A program made the translations under genes and the position numbers. Under the pieces are notes generated by a model. It was not told the DNA's origin. It ran no database searches and worked only from the letters and a program-made list of their open reading frames with translations. Shown piece by piece: positions 1 to 6,255 of a stretch of DNA of 21,162 nucleotides. Numbering within the stretch: position 1 is the first letter of the stretch; each line of letters opens with the position of its first letter. Source of the DNA: JBOHPP01 sp050731755 (GTDB lineage: Bacteria; Methylomirabilota; Methylomirabilia; Rokubacteriales; CSP1-6); assembly GCA_050731755.1 (NCBI GenBank), contig JBOHPP010000248.1:1-21162 (forward strand). Direction: 5' to 3'.

Positions 1-234
1 GCCGAGTCGCGGCATGTTCAGGTTCAGCACGACGGTCTCCGGCGGAGCGCGCTTGAGATGGAGGAAGGCCTCGACGCCGCTCGTCGCTTCGAAGACCGTG
101 AAGCCGTGGAGGGCCAGATGCTCGGCCCGCATACGCTGCTCCAGCCGGCCAGTCAAGACTCCTTGACCTCCGTCGGTCCCCGGCGATAGCGTTGGCGCGC
201 TGTCGGGGGCGCATTGATTTCTCAACTCAGCCAT
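1..234 (-). CDS. Partial receiver-like (response regulator) protein, cut by the window edge
   Basis: The minus strand is open from an ATG at 234 to the window edge (78 codons seen). The second half reads like helix 1 to strand 3 of a CheY-type receiver domain: GFTVFEATSGVEAF, then VVLNLNMPRLG, which aligns with the usual VLLDLxMPxxxG. Two things are odd. The phosphoacceptor Asp is replaced by Asn, and the N-terminal strand with the acidic Asp-Asp pair is not visible; residues 1-30 are a low-complexity leader. The true start is uncertain. Besides ATG 234 there are an in-frame TTG near 154 and an ATG near 130, the last with a GGAG 6 nt upstream. It is divergent from dinB. Calling it a degenerate receiver is an inference from the motif pattern; the rest of the gene lies outside the window. 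Confidence 0.45.
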   Translation of the reverse strand, partial: MAELRNQCAPDSAPTLSPGTDGGQGVLTGRLEQRMRAEHLALHGFTVFEATSGVEAFLHLKRAPPETVVLNLNMPRLG

Positions 235-302
235 CTCGAGGCGGACGTCACGTCGGGGCGCGTCGCCGGGCGTAACGCCGTGGCCGGATAGGGGCGCGTC
301 TC

Positions 303-1394
303 GTGCGGATCATCGCGCATGTGGACATGGACGCGTTCTACGCCGCCGTCGAGGAGCGCTACAACCCCCAGCTCCGTGACCGGCCGGTGGTCGTCGGCGC
401 CGACCCGAAGGACGGGCACGGCCGAGGTGTGGTGACGGCCGCGAACTATGCCGCCCGGAAGTACGGCATCAGGTCCGCCATGCCGATCACCCGGGCCTGG
501 CGGTTCGCGCAGGCGGCCCAGCGTCGTGGCGAGCCCGCGACCATCTTCGTCGAGGGCAACCACAAGCTCTACGGGGAGGTCTCCGAGCGCATCATGGCGT
601 TCCTGGGCCAGAGCGCCGACGTGTTCGAAGAGGCCAGCATCGACGAGGCCTACCTGGACCTCTCGTCGCTCGGCAGCTTCGAGGCGGCGACCGAGCGCGC
701 CCTCACGCTGAAGCGCGAGATCGTCGCCCGCGAAGGGCTCACCTGCACCGTCGGCATCGCGCCCAACAAGCTCGTGGCCAAGATCGCCTCGGACTTCAAG
801 AAGCCGGACGGCCTGACCGTGGTGCGGCCAGAGGAGGTCCAGGCCTTCCTCGACCCGCTCCCGATCCGCGTCATCCCCGGCATCGGGCCCAAGACGGAAG
901 TGCTGCTCCACGAGCGCGGTATTCGCACCGTCCGCGACCTGCGCGACCTCGAGCTCCGTCAGCTCGCCGACTGGTTCGGCCGCTGGGGGGAGGACCTCCA
1001 CGCCAAGGCGCGCGGGGTCTCGGACAGTCCGGTGTCCAACGAGTGGGAGCCGAAGTCCATCGGCGAGCAAGAGACGTTCGAGCATGACACTCTCGAGGCC
1101 GCCTTCGTACTCGAGCGCGCCCACGGGCTCGCCCGCGGCGTCTTCGAGCGTCTCGTCCGTCAGGGCTTCCAGGCCTGCCGGACCATCACGGTGACCGTGC
1201 GCTTCGAGAACTTCATGACCTTCTCGCGGTCGCACACCTCCCCGGCGCCCGTGGCCACGGAGGACGCCCTCTACACCGGGGCCGTCCGCCTGCTGCTACC
1301 CTTCCTGGACCGCCGCGAGAACCCGAAGCAGAGGAAGATCCGGCTGATCGGCGTGCGGGCGGAAAAGCTCGTGCGGGTGCCTGAGGTCCGTTGA
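303..1394 (+). CDS. dinB: DNA polymerase IV (Y-family translesion polymerase)
   Basis: This 363-residue Y-family polymerase carries out error-prone, distributive synthesis past DNA lesions. The catalytic carboxylates are visible: Asp8 in HVDMDAFYA, and Asp114/Glu115 in the SIDEAYLDL palm motif. Phe12-Tyr13 is the expected steric-gate position. The fingers segment has the AANYAARKYGIRSAMP signature (about residues 46-61). A helix-hairpin-helix IPGIGPKT lies at 191-198, followed by the little-finger domain to about 350. Translation starts at GTG 303; the first residues MRIIAHVDMDAF match the family N-terminus exactly, which fixes the start although the ribosome binding site is weak. The protein ends in AEKLVRVPEVR, with no obvious QxxLxLF-type sliding-clamp peptide. 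No LexA-like box is evident in the 68 nt upstream. Confidence 0.97.
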   Translation: MRIIAHVDMDAFYAAVEERYNPQLRDRPVVVGADPKDGHGRGVVTAANYAARKYGIRSAMPITRAWRFAQAAQRRGEPATIFVEGNHKLYGEVSERIMAFLGQSADVFEEASIDEAYLDLSSLGSFEAATERALTLKREIVAREGLTCTVGIAPNKLVAKIASDFKKPDGLTVVRPEEVQAFLDPLPIRVIPGIGPKTEVLLHERGIRTVRDLRDLELRQLADWFGRWGEDLHAKARGVSDSPVSNEWEPKSIGEQETFEHDTLEAAFVLERAHGLARGVFERLVRQGFQACRTITVTVRFENFMTFSRSHTSPAPVATEDALYTGAVRLLLPFLDRRENPKQRKIRLIGVRAEKLVRVPEVR

Positions 1395-1685
1395 CGGGGC
1401 GAGGGCCGGCGTGGGCTTGCGGTGGTCGTCGGCGGAATCCGGGCAGTCGACGGTTTCGCGGTGGAAGGCGACGGGCATCACCATCCCGTACTCGTTCTTG
1501 ACCTCGACCAGCAGGTAGGTGAGGACGTCGCCCGTGAAGGCCCGGCACGCCGCCGTGCGGGCCAGCCCCGGCCATCCCGCCCGGTCGGGGATTTCCTGAC
1601 CGACCACGAGCACGAGCGGTGGCTCGCCGGGCATCTCGCGGATGGTGGCGGTCTCGAGCCAGGCAGCGAGGAGCAGATCCAGCAT
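1296..1685 (-). CDS. Unrecognised small protein downstream of fmdB-like gene
   Basis: A minus-strand reading frame of about 129 residues follows the FmdB-like gene and ends inside the 3' end of dinB, overlapping it by 99 nt. The start could be ATG 1685 (GAGG three bases upstream) or GTG 1721, 15 nt after the fmdB stop. The central part reads as ordinary protein: MLDLLLAAWLET, PPLVLVVGQEIPDRAG, TGDVLTYLLVEVKNEYGMV. The last 40 residues are the antisense of dinB and may be spurious. I do not recognise a family, and no signal peptide, membrane segment or metal motif stands out. The case for a gene is that otherwise 342 nt between dinB and fmdB would be empty, and that the spacing to fmdB is operon-like. 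The plus-strand frame over the same bases looks like its shadow. Confidence 0.4.
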   Translation of the reverse strand: MLDLLLAAWLETATIREMPGEPPLVLVVGQEIPDRAGWPGLARTAACRAFTGDVLTYLLVEVKNEYGMVMPVAFHRETVDCPDSADDHRKPTPALAPSTDLRHPHELFRPHADQPDLPLLRVLAAVQEG

Positions 1686-1736
1686 GCCCCTCGGTGGTGC
1701 AGGCGCAATGCCAGCCTCCACCGGGGGCGTGCGGCG

Positions 1737-2018
1737 CTACTCCTCCCAGGGACTATGCTTGACCGGCGGCGGGAGCCAGATCCGCTCGTATCCCTTCTGC
1801 AGCTCGCGTTCCTTGGCGATCTCGTCCCGCGCGCTCAGCTTCGCGTACCGCGCCTCGGTCGGGCTGGAGAAGTTCTTGAGGTTCAAATTCGGTGCCGACA
1901 TGACGCGTGTGACGACACCCTGGCACCGCGGGCATGTCTCCAGCGGATGATCGCGCATGCCCTGTCGGACCTCGTAAATGACGCGACAGGGCTCGCATTG
2001 GTACTCGTACACCGGCAT
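1737..2018 (-). CDS. FmdB-family zinc-ribbon protein (putative regulatory protein)
   Basis: A 93-residue protein beginning MPVYEYQCEPC, the hallmark of the FmdB/CxxC_CxxC_SSSS family. A zinc ribbon is formed by Cys8/Cys11 and Cys29/Cys32 (YQCEPC and ETCPRC). Behind it comes a short segment with APNLNLKNFSSPTEARYA and a charged helical tail ending WLPPPVKHSPWEE. The family was named for a gene near formamidase/amidase regulators, but its biochemical role is poorly defined. The start at ATG 2018 is supported by GAGGAGG about 7 nt upstream. It is 62 nt downstream of the amidohydrolase gene on the same strand, separated from it by a strong hairpin (2040-2071), so co-transcription would need read-through. 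Family assignment is firm; function is not. Confidence 0.9.
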   Translation of the reverse strand: MPVYEYQCEPCRVIYEVRQGMRDHPLETCPRCQGVVTRVMSAPNLNLKNFSSPTEARYAKLSARDEIAKERELQKGYERIWLPPPVKHSPWEE

Positions 2019-2039
2019 CGCGCTCCTCCTCGGGCCCGC

Positions 2040-2071
2040 CACGGGTGGCCGGAACACTCCGGCCACCCGTG
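2040..2071 (-). terminator. Perfect 14-bp hairpin between amidohydrolase and fmdB-like genes
   Basis: Arms 2040-2053 and 2058-2071 are exact reverse complements around a 4-nt loop (ACAC on the plus strand). The hairpin starts 10 nt after the TAA of the amidohydrolase. No U-tract follows on the minus strand, so it is either a non-canonical terminator, a 3'-end stabiliser, or an attenuator controlling the fmdB-like gene, whose ribosome binding site lies just beyond. Confidence 0.6.
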
Positions 2072-2080
2072 ACCCGGCGT

Positions 2081-3397
2081 TTACGCGGCGGCGATCGGCG
2101 GCCGGTCGATGGGCGGCAGGCTCGCCGTGGTCTTGAGGTTCCAGATGCGGGCGGCGTTGAGACCGAACACCTTGGCCTTGATTTCGGGGGTGAGCTTCGG
2201 ATAGCCGTGCCCTTCCACGAGCTGGTCCGGGATCTGGAATCGACGGAAGGCGTCGATCTGCCACTGCGGATTGCCCCACAGCGTGGAGTCGGTCCCCCAC
2301 ATCACGTAGTCGGGCCCGAGGTCGCGCAGCAACGTGCCGAGCACGTGCGCGCACTCGAGCGGCCGGTTGGTCACGGTGGCCGCGAAGGTGGAGCCCACCT
2401 CGGCGTAGAGGTTCTTGCGCTGGGGCTTGAAGCCCTTCAGCGCGGCCAGCTCGCCGTGATACGGCCACGCCGAGTGGTAGGCGATGAAGTTGAGGTCGGG
2501 GAAGTCGTCACAGGCCGCATCGAGGTCCTCGGGGTGGGCGTACCGCGCCATGAACTGCCCGAACGGGATCCCCTTGTGACAGCCGATGTTCTTGATCCCC
2601 AGCTTGCGGGCGCGCTCCCAGATCGGGTACGCCTGCTTCTGGTCGTCGAACCACCATCCCCGCTTGGGCGTCGAGTCGAAGGTATAGAGCTTCAGGCCCG
2701 AGATGTGAAACTTCTCGACGAAGAGCTGCAGCCGGTCCAGGGTCTGGCCGCGCCCCTGGTTGGGGGTGAGCCCGCCGCCCAGCATGACCGTGCGCTCCGG
2801 CCACCGCTGCTTGACCTCGGCCTGCTCCTCGATGGGGACCATGTCCTTGCCGCCATAGTCCTCGCGGAAGCCGAAGGGGTTGAAGATGGCCACGCTGGTG
2901 TCGCTGCCCTCTAGAATCAGCTTGCCGAAGTTCTCGACGGTCATGTCCTTGGTGCCGTTGGGAAGCCCCATCGCTTTCCCGAGGTCGTCGAGGAGCTGGA
3001 CGAACCACATCCCGCGTTCGGTCGTGTTGACGCCCGGAATGTAGCCGTCCCGGCGGATGCAGATGTGGGTATGAGCGTCGACGATGAAGTCGGCGCCGGG
3101 CTTGCGGGTGACTTTGATCTCCTTGGCCGGTTCATACGCCTCGGCTTCGGTCACCTCGAAAAACTTCATGCCGGTGACTTTGTTGACCGCCAGCATGGTG
3201 GCGGCGAAGCCCGAGGCCGTCCCGAGGAAATTGCGGCGAGACATGCCGACCCGGGCTGCGTACCCGTCGACGTGCTCGCCGAGCCGCTCGCCGAGGTGGC
3301 CGGCGAGGAAGAAGGATGACCCCTGCGCCTCTGGAGTCATGGGGCCGCGGCTCTCACGCCGATAGCCCTTGAAGTACTCGAACACGTTGAATTCCAT
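2081..3397 (-). CDS. Tat-exported amidohydrolase_2 family metal-dependent hydrolase
   Basis: A 438-residue protein of the amidohydrolase-related (COG2159, ACMSD-like) TIM-barrel family. Metal and active-site motifs are visible: VDAHTHICI (His109/His111), IGCHKG (His274), IAYHSAW (His308) and MWGTDSTLWG (Asp370). Such enzymes hydrolyse or decarboxylate small organic acids; the substrate cannot be told from sequence. A twin-arginine signal, SRRNFLGTASGFAATMLA, lies unusually deep at residues 53-70, after a 52-residue leader. ATG 3397 has GGAGG 5 nt upstream, while the alternative ATG 3244, which would put the Tat motif at the N-terminus, has no visible ribosome binding site. Export as a folded metalloenzyme is likely if the internal signal is used. 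The gene is divergent from the HtrA-like protease gene. Confidence 0.88.
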   Translation of the reverse strand: MEFNVFEYFKGYRRESRGPMTPEAQGSSFFLAGHLGERLGEHVDGYAARVGMSRRNFLGTASGFAATMLAVNKVTGMKFFEVTEAEAYEPAKEIKVTRKPGADFIVDAHTHICIRRDGYIPGVNTTERGMWFVQLLDDLGKAMGLPNGTKDMTVENFGKLILEGSDTSVAIFNPFGFREDYGGKDMVPIEEQAEVKQRWPERTVMLGGGLTPNQGRGQTLDRLQLFVEKFHISGLKLYTFDSTPKRGWWFDDQKQAYPIWERARKLGIKNIGCHKGIPFGQFMARYAHPEDLDAACDDFPDLNFIAYHSAWPYHGELAALKGFKPQRKNLYAEVGSTFAATVTNRPLECAHVLGTLLRDLGPDYVMWGTDSTLWGNPQWQIDAFRRFQIPDQLVEGHGYPKLTPEIKAKVFGLNAARIWNLKTTASLPPIDRPPIAAA

Positions 3398-3516
3398 GGC
3401 ACCCTCCGGATGAAGCCAACCGCGAGGTCCGTTACGCCATGAGCCGGTCCTCTCACCCCCTTCCGCGCTGTGCGCGCTCGCGCCTGGTGGCGCAGACGTA
3501 TCGCCGCGCGGCTCCG

Positions 3517-3545
3517 ATGTCAAGGGCTCCGTGTCGGCATATCAT
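3517..3545 (+). promoter_or_regulatory. Putative sigma-70-type promoter for the HtrA-like protease
   Basis: ATGTCA (3517-3522, 4/6 to TTGACA) is followed after 17 nt by TATCAT (3540-3545, 5/6 to TATAAT). Transcription would start near 3552, directly before the GGAGG at 3553-3557, giving a very short leader to ATG 3566. The AT-rich -10 stands out in this GC-rich stretch. It is a prediction from pattern only. Confidence 0.4.
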
Positions 3546-3565
3546 GTGCACCGGAGGAACGTGGG

Positions 3566-4699
3566 ATGCGTCGCGTCGCGCTCGTCTTCATCCTCGCGCT
3601 GCTTGTCGTGGTCGGCCTGGTCGTCAGCGGGATCCTCGAGGTGAACGTGAACATCCGGCCACCCGGCACCCTCGAGGCCAGGCCCTTCTGGCGCGAGGTG
3701 CGCTCCGACGGCGCCGTGCCCCCGGCCCTCGGCGTGTGGATCGAGGTCGCCCGCGGCGTCACCCCGGCCGTGGTGAACATCAGCACGACCCAGGGGCGCG
3801 CTCGCGACCCCCGCGGGGAGGAGTTCTTCCGGCGGTTCTTCGAGGGGCCCACGCCGCCGCCCCGGGCCAGCCTCGGCTCCGGTTCCATCGCTTCGCCCGA
3901 TGGGTACGTGGTGACGAACTACCACGTGGTCCGGCAAGCCGGCGAGATCGTGGTCCGCCTGGGCGACCAGCGGGAGTTCAAAGCCGAGCTGGTTGGCGGC
4001 GATGCGCGCACGGACATCGCGCTCCTCAAGATTGCCGCCTCGGGCCTGCCCGTCATCGCCTTTGGCGATTCCGACCAGGTCGCGGTCGGCGCCCCGGTCA
4101 TGGCCATTGGTAACCCCTTCGGACTGGACCAGACGGTCACCACCGGGATCGTGAGCGCGAAGGAGCGCTACATCGGCGCCGGGCCCTACGACGACTTCCT
4201 CCAGACCGACGCCGCCATCAACCCCGGCAACTCCGGTGGCCCGCTCGTGGACGCCCAGGGCGCGCTGGTGGGCATCAATACCGCCATCTTCTCCCAGTCG
4301 GGCGGCTGGCAGGGCATCGGCTTCGCCACGCCCGTCAACCTGGCCAAGGACGTGCTCGCCCAGCTCCGCGCCCGCGGCAAGGTCGTCCGCGGCTACCTGG
4401 GAGTGGGCGTCACGCCGGTGTCGCCCGAGCTCGCGCGGCGCAACGGCCTGGACGAGCCGCGTGGGGCCCTGGTGACCGAAGTGGTGGAGGGCTCACCGGC
4501 GGCCCGGGCCGGGCTGAAGCAGGGCGACGTGATCGTCAGCTTCGAGGGCCGCCCCGTCCGCACCCCACGGGATCTCACCCGCGCCGTCGCAGCGACGCCG
4601 CCCGGGACGAAGGTCACCCTGGAGGTCGCCGGCCGCGAGGGGCGGCGCACGCTCACCGCGACGCTCAGCGAACTGGAGGAACGGCAGACGCGGCGCTAG
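3566..4699 (+). CDS. Membrane-anchored HtrA/DegP-like serine protease with one PDZ domain
   Basis: A 377-residue trypsin-like protease of the periplasmic quality-control type. Residues 4-23 form an uncleaved-looking hydrophobic anchor (VALVFILALLVVVGLVV), placing the rest outside the membrane. The protease domain carries the full triad: His120 (VTNYHVV), Asp150 (ARTDIALLKI) and Ser223 (NPGNSGGPL). One PDZ domain spans about residues 280-370, with YLGVGV, GALVTEVVEGSPAARAGL and GDVIVSFEG. Having a single PDZ resembles DegS/HhoB more than two-PDZ DegP. ATG 3566 has GGAGG 8 nt upstream and begins exactly at the signal anchor, so the open frame further upstream is not used. The gene ends 3 nt from the stop of the convergent lipoprotein protease. 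The substrate is unknown, and no anti-sigma gene is adjacent. Confidence 0.95.
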   Translation: MRRVALVFILALLVVVGLVVSGILEVNVNIRPPGTLEARPFWREVRSDGAVPPALGVWIEVARGVTPAVVNISTTQGRARDPRGEEFFRRFFEGPTPPPRASLGSGSIASPDGYVVTNYHVVRQAGEIVVRLGDQREFKAELVGGDARTDIALLKIAASGLPVIAFGDSDQVAVGAPVMAIGNPFGLDQTVTTGIVSAKERYIGAGPYDDFLQTDAAINPGNSGGPLVDAQGALVGINTAIFSQSGGWQGIGFATPVNLAKDVLAQLRARGKVVRGYLGVGVTPVSPELARRNGLDEPRGALVTEVVEGSPAARAGLKQGDVIVSFEGRPVRTPRDLTRAVAATPPGTKVTLEVAGREGRRTLTATLSELEERQTRR

Positions 4700-4702
4700 C
4701 GG

Positions 4703-5467
4703 CTAGCGTTCGGCGGCATTACCCAGGACGTCGCCATAGCCCACGTTGTTGAGGAACCGCCGGATCGTTGACGTGGCGATCACGTAGGTCTCGCCGGGCA
4801 TGGGCACATCGATGTGTTGCCCTGAGGTCTCTCCGAACGAGACCCGAGCCGTGCCGAGCCCTTCGACAAGTCCGAGCAGGTGCGCGGTCCGAGCATCGAA
4901 GACACCGCCCCCGCTCGCTCCGGAAGCCACAGGCGCGTCAATCATCAAACGCGCCTGAGCTTCTCCGTTCGCGCGTTCATCGAACGTAACCTGACTGACG
5001 ACTCCCCCGGTGAGGCGGAGCCCGCGTCCCCAGGGGAAACCCACTGTCCAGATCGGATGGCCGAGGCGCGGCATCCGCCCGACTTGTGCCGGCGTACATT
5101 GCGCCGAATCGGCCCGAAGGAGAGCGAGGTCGAGGGCCCCGACCTCCTGCCGCGCCACCAACTCCGCTCGCACCGGCACTCCCGGGCCACGGTCTCGGTC
5201 GAAGAGCACGACGACACTCGTGTCCGGTGCGATCGCCGAAAACACGTGCGCCGTGGTGAGGATGAGGCACTCGGTCCCGTGGCGAGCAGACCGGCTGGCA
5301 ACCACAACCCCTGACCCGGTGCGAACCCGCTCGCCGGCCTGCTCGAGGACAATTTGAACGGACGCCCGTAGCGCACGCTCGAGAACGTCGTCGGATTGAA
5401 CTTGGCGCATTGGCGCGGCGCACCCCGCCGCTACGATCAAGAGAAGCGCGGCGAACCGGAATCCCAC
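4703..5467 (-). CDS. Trypsin-like serine protease, predicted lipoprotein
   Basis: A 254-residue secreted protein with a lipoprotein signal: hydrophobic residues 5-13, then VAAGC with Cys16 as the acylated residue. The remainder is a single trypsin-fold domain (S1C/S46-like) without PDZ. The triad is intact: His75 in LTTAHVF, Asp114 in GALDLALLRA and Ser186 in SGASGGGVFD. No dedicated chaperone domain is present. The start is GTG 5467, chosen because it gives a clean lipoprotein signal; the upstream ribosome binding site is only weakly GA-rich. It is convergent with the HtrA-like protease, and the two unrelated-looking trypsin-fold genes end 3 nt apart. Possible roles are surface proteolysis or a regulated stress protease. 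No substrate can be proposed from context. Confidence 0.85.
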   Translation of the reverse strand: MGFRFAALLLIVAAGCAAPMRQVQSDDVLERALRASVQIVLEQAGERVRTGSGVVVASRSARHGTECLILTTAHVFSAIAPDTSVVVLFDRDRGPGVPVRAELVARQEVGALDLALLRADSAQCTPAQVGRMPRLGHPIWTVGFPWGRGLRLTGGVVSQVTFDERANGEAQARLMIDAPVASGASGGGVFDARTAHLLGLVEGLGTARVSFGETSGQHIDVPMPGETYVIATSTIRRFLNNVGYGDVLGNAAER

Positions 5468-5517
5468 TTCCGCTCATCGTAGCATCCGGTCCACAGGGCA
5501 AAAAATTTTCCGGAACT

Positions 5518-5541
5518 GGGGACTCGATTACGCGAATCCCC
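5518..5541. repeat. Imperfect inverted repeat upstream of sigma-54-like promoter
   Basis: GGGGACTCG (5518-5526) and CGAATCCCC (5533-5541) are inverted copies with one mismatch around a 6-nt spacer. The palindrome TTCCGGAA (5508-5515) lies just to the left. The repeat is about 95-120 nt upstream of the sigma-54-like element at 5637-5651, a typical distance for an enhancer-binding-protein site. Function is inferred from position only. Confidence 0.35.
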
Positions 5542-5636
5542 GGAAGAAACGTCTCGGCGCATTCTCCGAGAGCCACACCGCCCCTCTAACTGTGCGCCAC
5601 GACAAGTCTCAAAGGCCCTCTTCATTTCGGCGCCAT

Positions 5637-5651
5637 TGGCACGAGAGTTGA
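5637..5651 (+). promoter_or_regulatory. Sigma-54-like (-24/-12) promoter for the small secreted protein
   Basis: TGGCACG (5637-5643), four bases, then TTGA (5648-5651) match the sigma-54 consensus TGGCACG-N4-TTGC except for A in place of the final C. The GG-to-G(C) spacing of ten bases is exact. Predicted transcription starts near 5663, about 49 nt before ATG 5712, leaving room for the AGGAGG at 5698-5703. No alternative -35/-10 pair of similar quality is seen in the same stretch. Confidence 0.5.
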
Positions 5652-5711
5652 ACGGACACACGCGACCCCTTCTGTCAGCCAAACCGCCACAATAACGAGG
5701 AGGCCACACAC

Positions 5712-5993
5712 ATGAGGATTCTCCTAGCTCTCTTCACCGCTGGGCTGCTTGCAGCGTCGCCCATGTTGTGGGAGCCGGATACGGTGGCCCAGGCTCAGCA
5801 GTCGAAGCAGGTATCGGGCTCAGTCAAGAGCGTCGACGCGGCCAAGAAGATGGTCACTCTTGAGGACGGAACGATGCTCATGGTGAGCGACGAAGCCAAG
5901 CTGAAGGAGCTCAAGCCCGGCACCAAGATCAAGGCCAGCTACAACGAGACAGGCGGGCAGAAGGTCACCACCTCCGTCGAAGTGATGAAGTAG
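5712..5993 (+). CDS. Small secreted DUF1344-like protein
   Basis: A 93-residue exported protein. Residues 1-28 are a Sec signal peptide (hydrophobic LLALFTAGLLAAS, then VAQA with likely cleavage after Ala28). The mature part is a small beta-rich domain: VSGSVKSVDAAKKMVTLEDGTMLMV followed by KLKELKPGTKIKASY. This is the pattern of DUF1344 proteins, also seen in OB-like periplasmic domains that read 'G-V-K-S-[IV]-D ... T-L-x-D-G-T ... L-K-x-G-x-K-V'. The biochemical function of the family is not known to me. ATG 5712 has AGGAGG 8 nt upstream. The gene is monocistronic: it lies behind a sigma-54-like promoter and is followed 25 nt after its stop by a strong hairpin, so it may respond to nitrogen, phage-shock-like or envelope signals. 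Confidence 0.8.
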   Translation: MRILLALFTAGLLAASPMLWEPDTVAQAQQSKQVSGSVKSVDAAKKMVTLEDGTMLMVSDEAKLKELKPGTKIKASYNETGGQKVTTSVEVMK

Positions 5994-6018
5994 AGACTCG
6001 CCCCATCCTCGCTCGACT

Positions 6019-6064
6019 AGGGAGCGCCGGAGTGCCGGCAAGAGTCAGCCTCCGGCCGCTCCCT
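6019..6064 (+). terminator. Terminator-like hairpin after the DUF1344-like gene
   Basis: The 14-base arm 6019-6032 pairs with 6050-6064 with a single bulged base around a 17-nt loop. It begins 25 nt after the stop codon at 5993. No T-tract follows, which is common in very GC-rich genomes, so intrinsic termination is plausible but not certain. The remaining 190 nt up to the FAD-subunit gene contain no convincing ORF. Confidence 0.5.
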
Positions 6065-6143
6065 CACCGGGCGCCTTGCCTCGGATGCGTCGCGGCCGGA
6101 TGAGGGAACCCCGACCTACCGCGTCACCACCACGAGTCAGACA

Positions 6144-6152
6144 TGCTAGTAT
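6144..6152 (+). promoter_or_regulatory. Possible extended -10 element upstream of the hydroxylase operon
   Basis: TGCTAGTAT fits an extended -10 (TGn followed by a 4/6 match to TATAAT). The -35 region at the right distance (TCACCA, 6124-6129) is a poor match. If used, the leader to ATG 6256 would be about 95 nt and would include the small hairpin GCCAC-GG-GTGGC at 6240-6251, which overlaps the ribosome-binding region. This is a weak prediction. Confidence 0.22.
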
Positions 6153-6255
6153 CGGCGACCGTGTCCGCCTGCGCGACGCAGGAAGCGACCGTCGCATCAC
6201 CCGTCGCCCGTACCGGAGAGCCGCCGCGAGCTGTCGGTAGCCACGGGTGGCGGCG

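Noticed and set aside
1422..2072. 216-codon plus-strand frame between dinB and the amidohydrolase
   Set aside because: It is antisense to the clear FmdB zinc-ribbon gene and shows no family pattern of its own.
4880..5314. Plus-strand frames opposite the lipoprotein protease
   Set aside because: The minus strand encodes a lipoprotein signal and an intact His-Asp-Ser triad; the plus-strand frames have no signal or motif.
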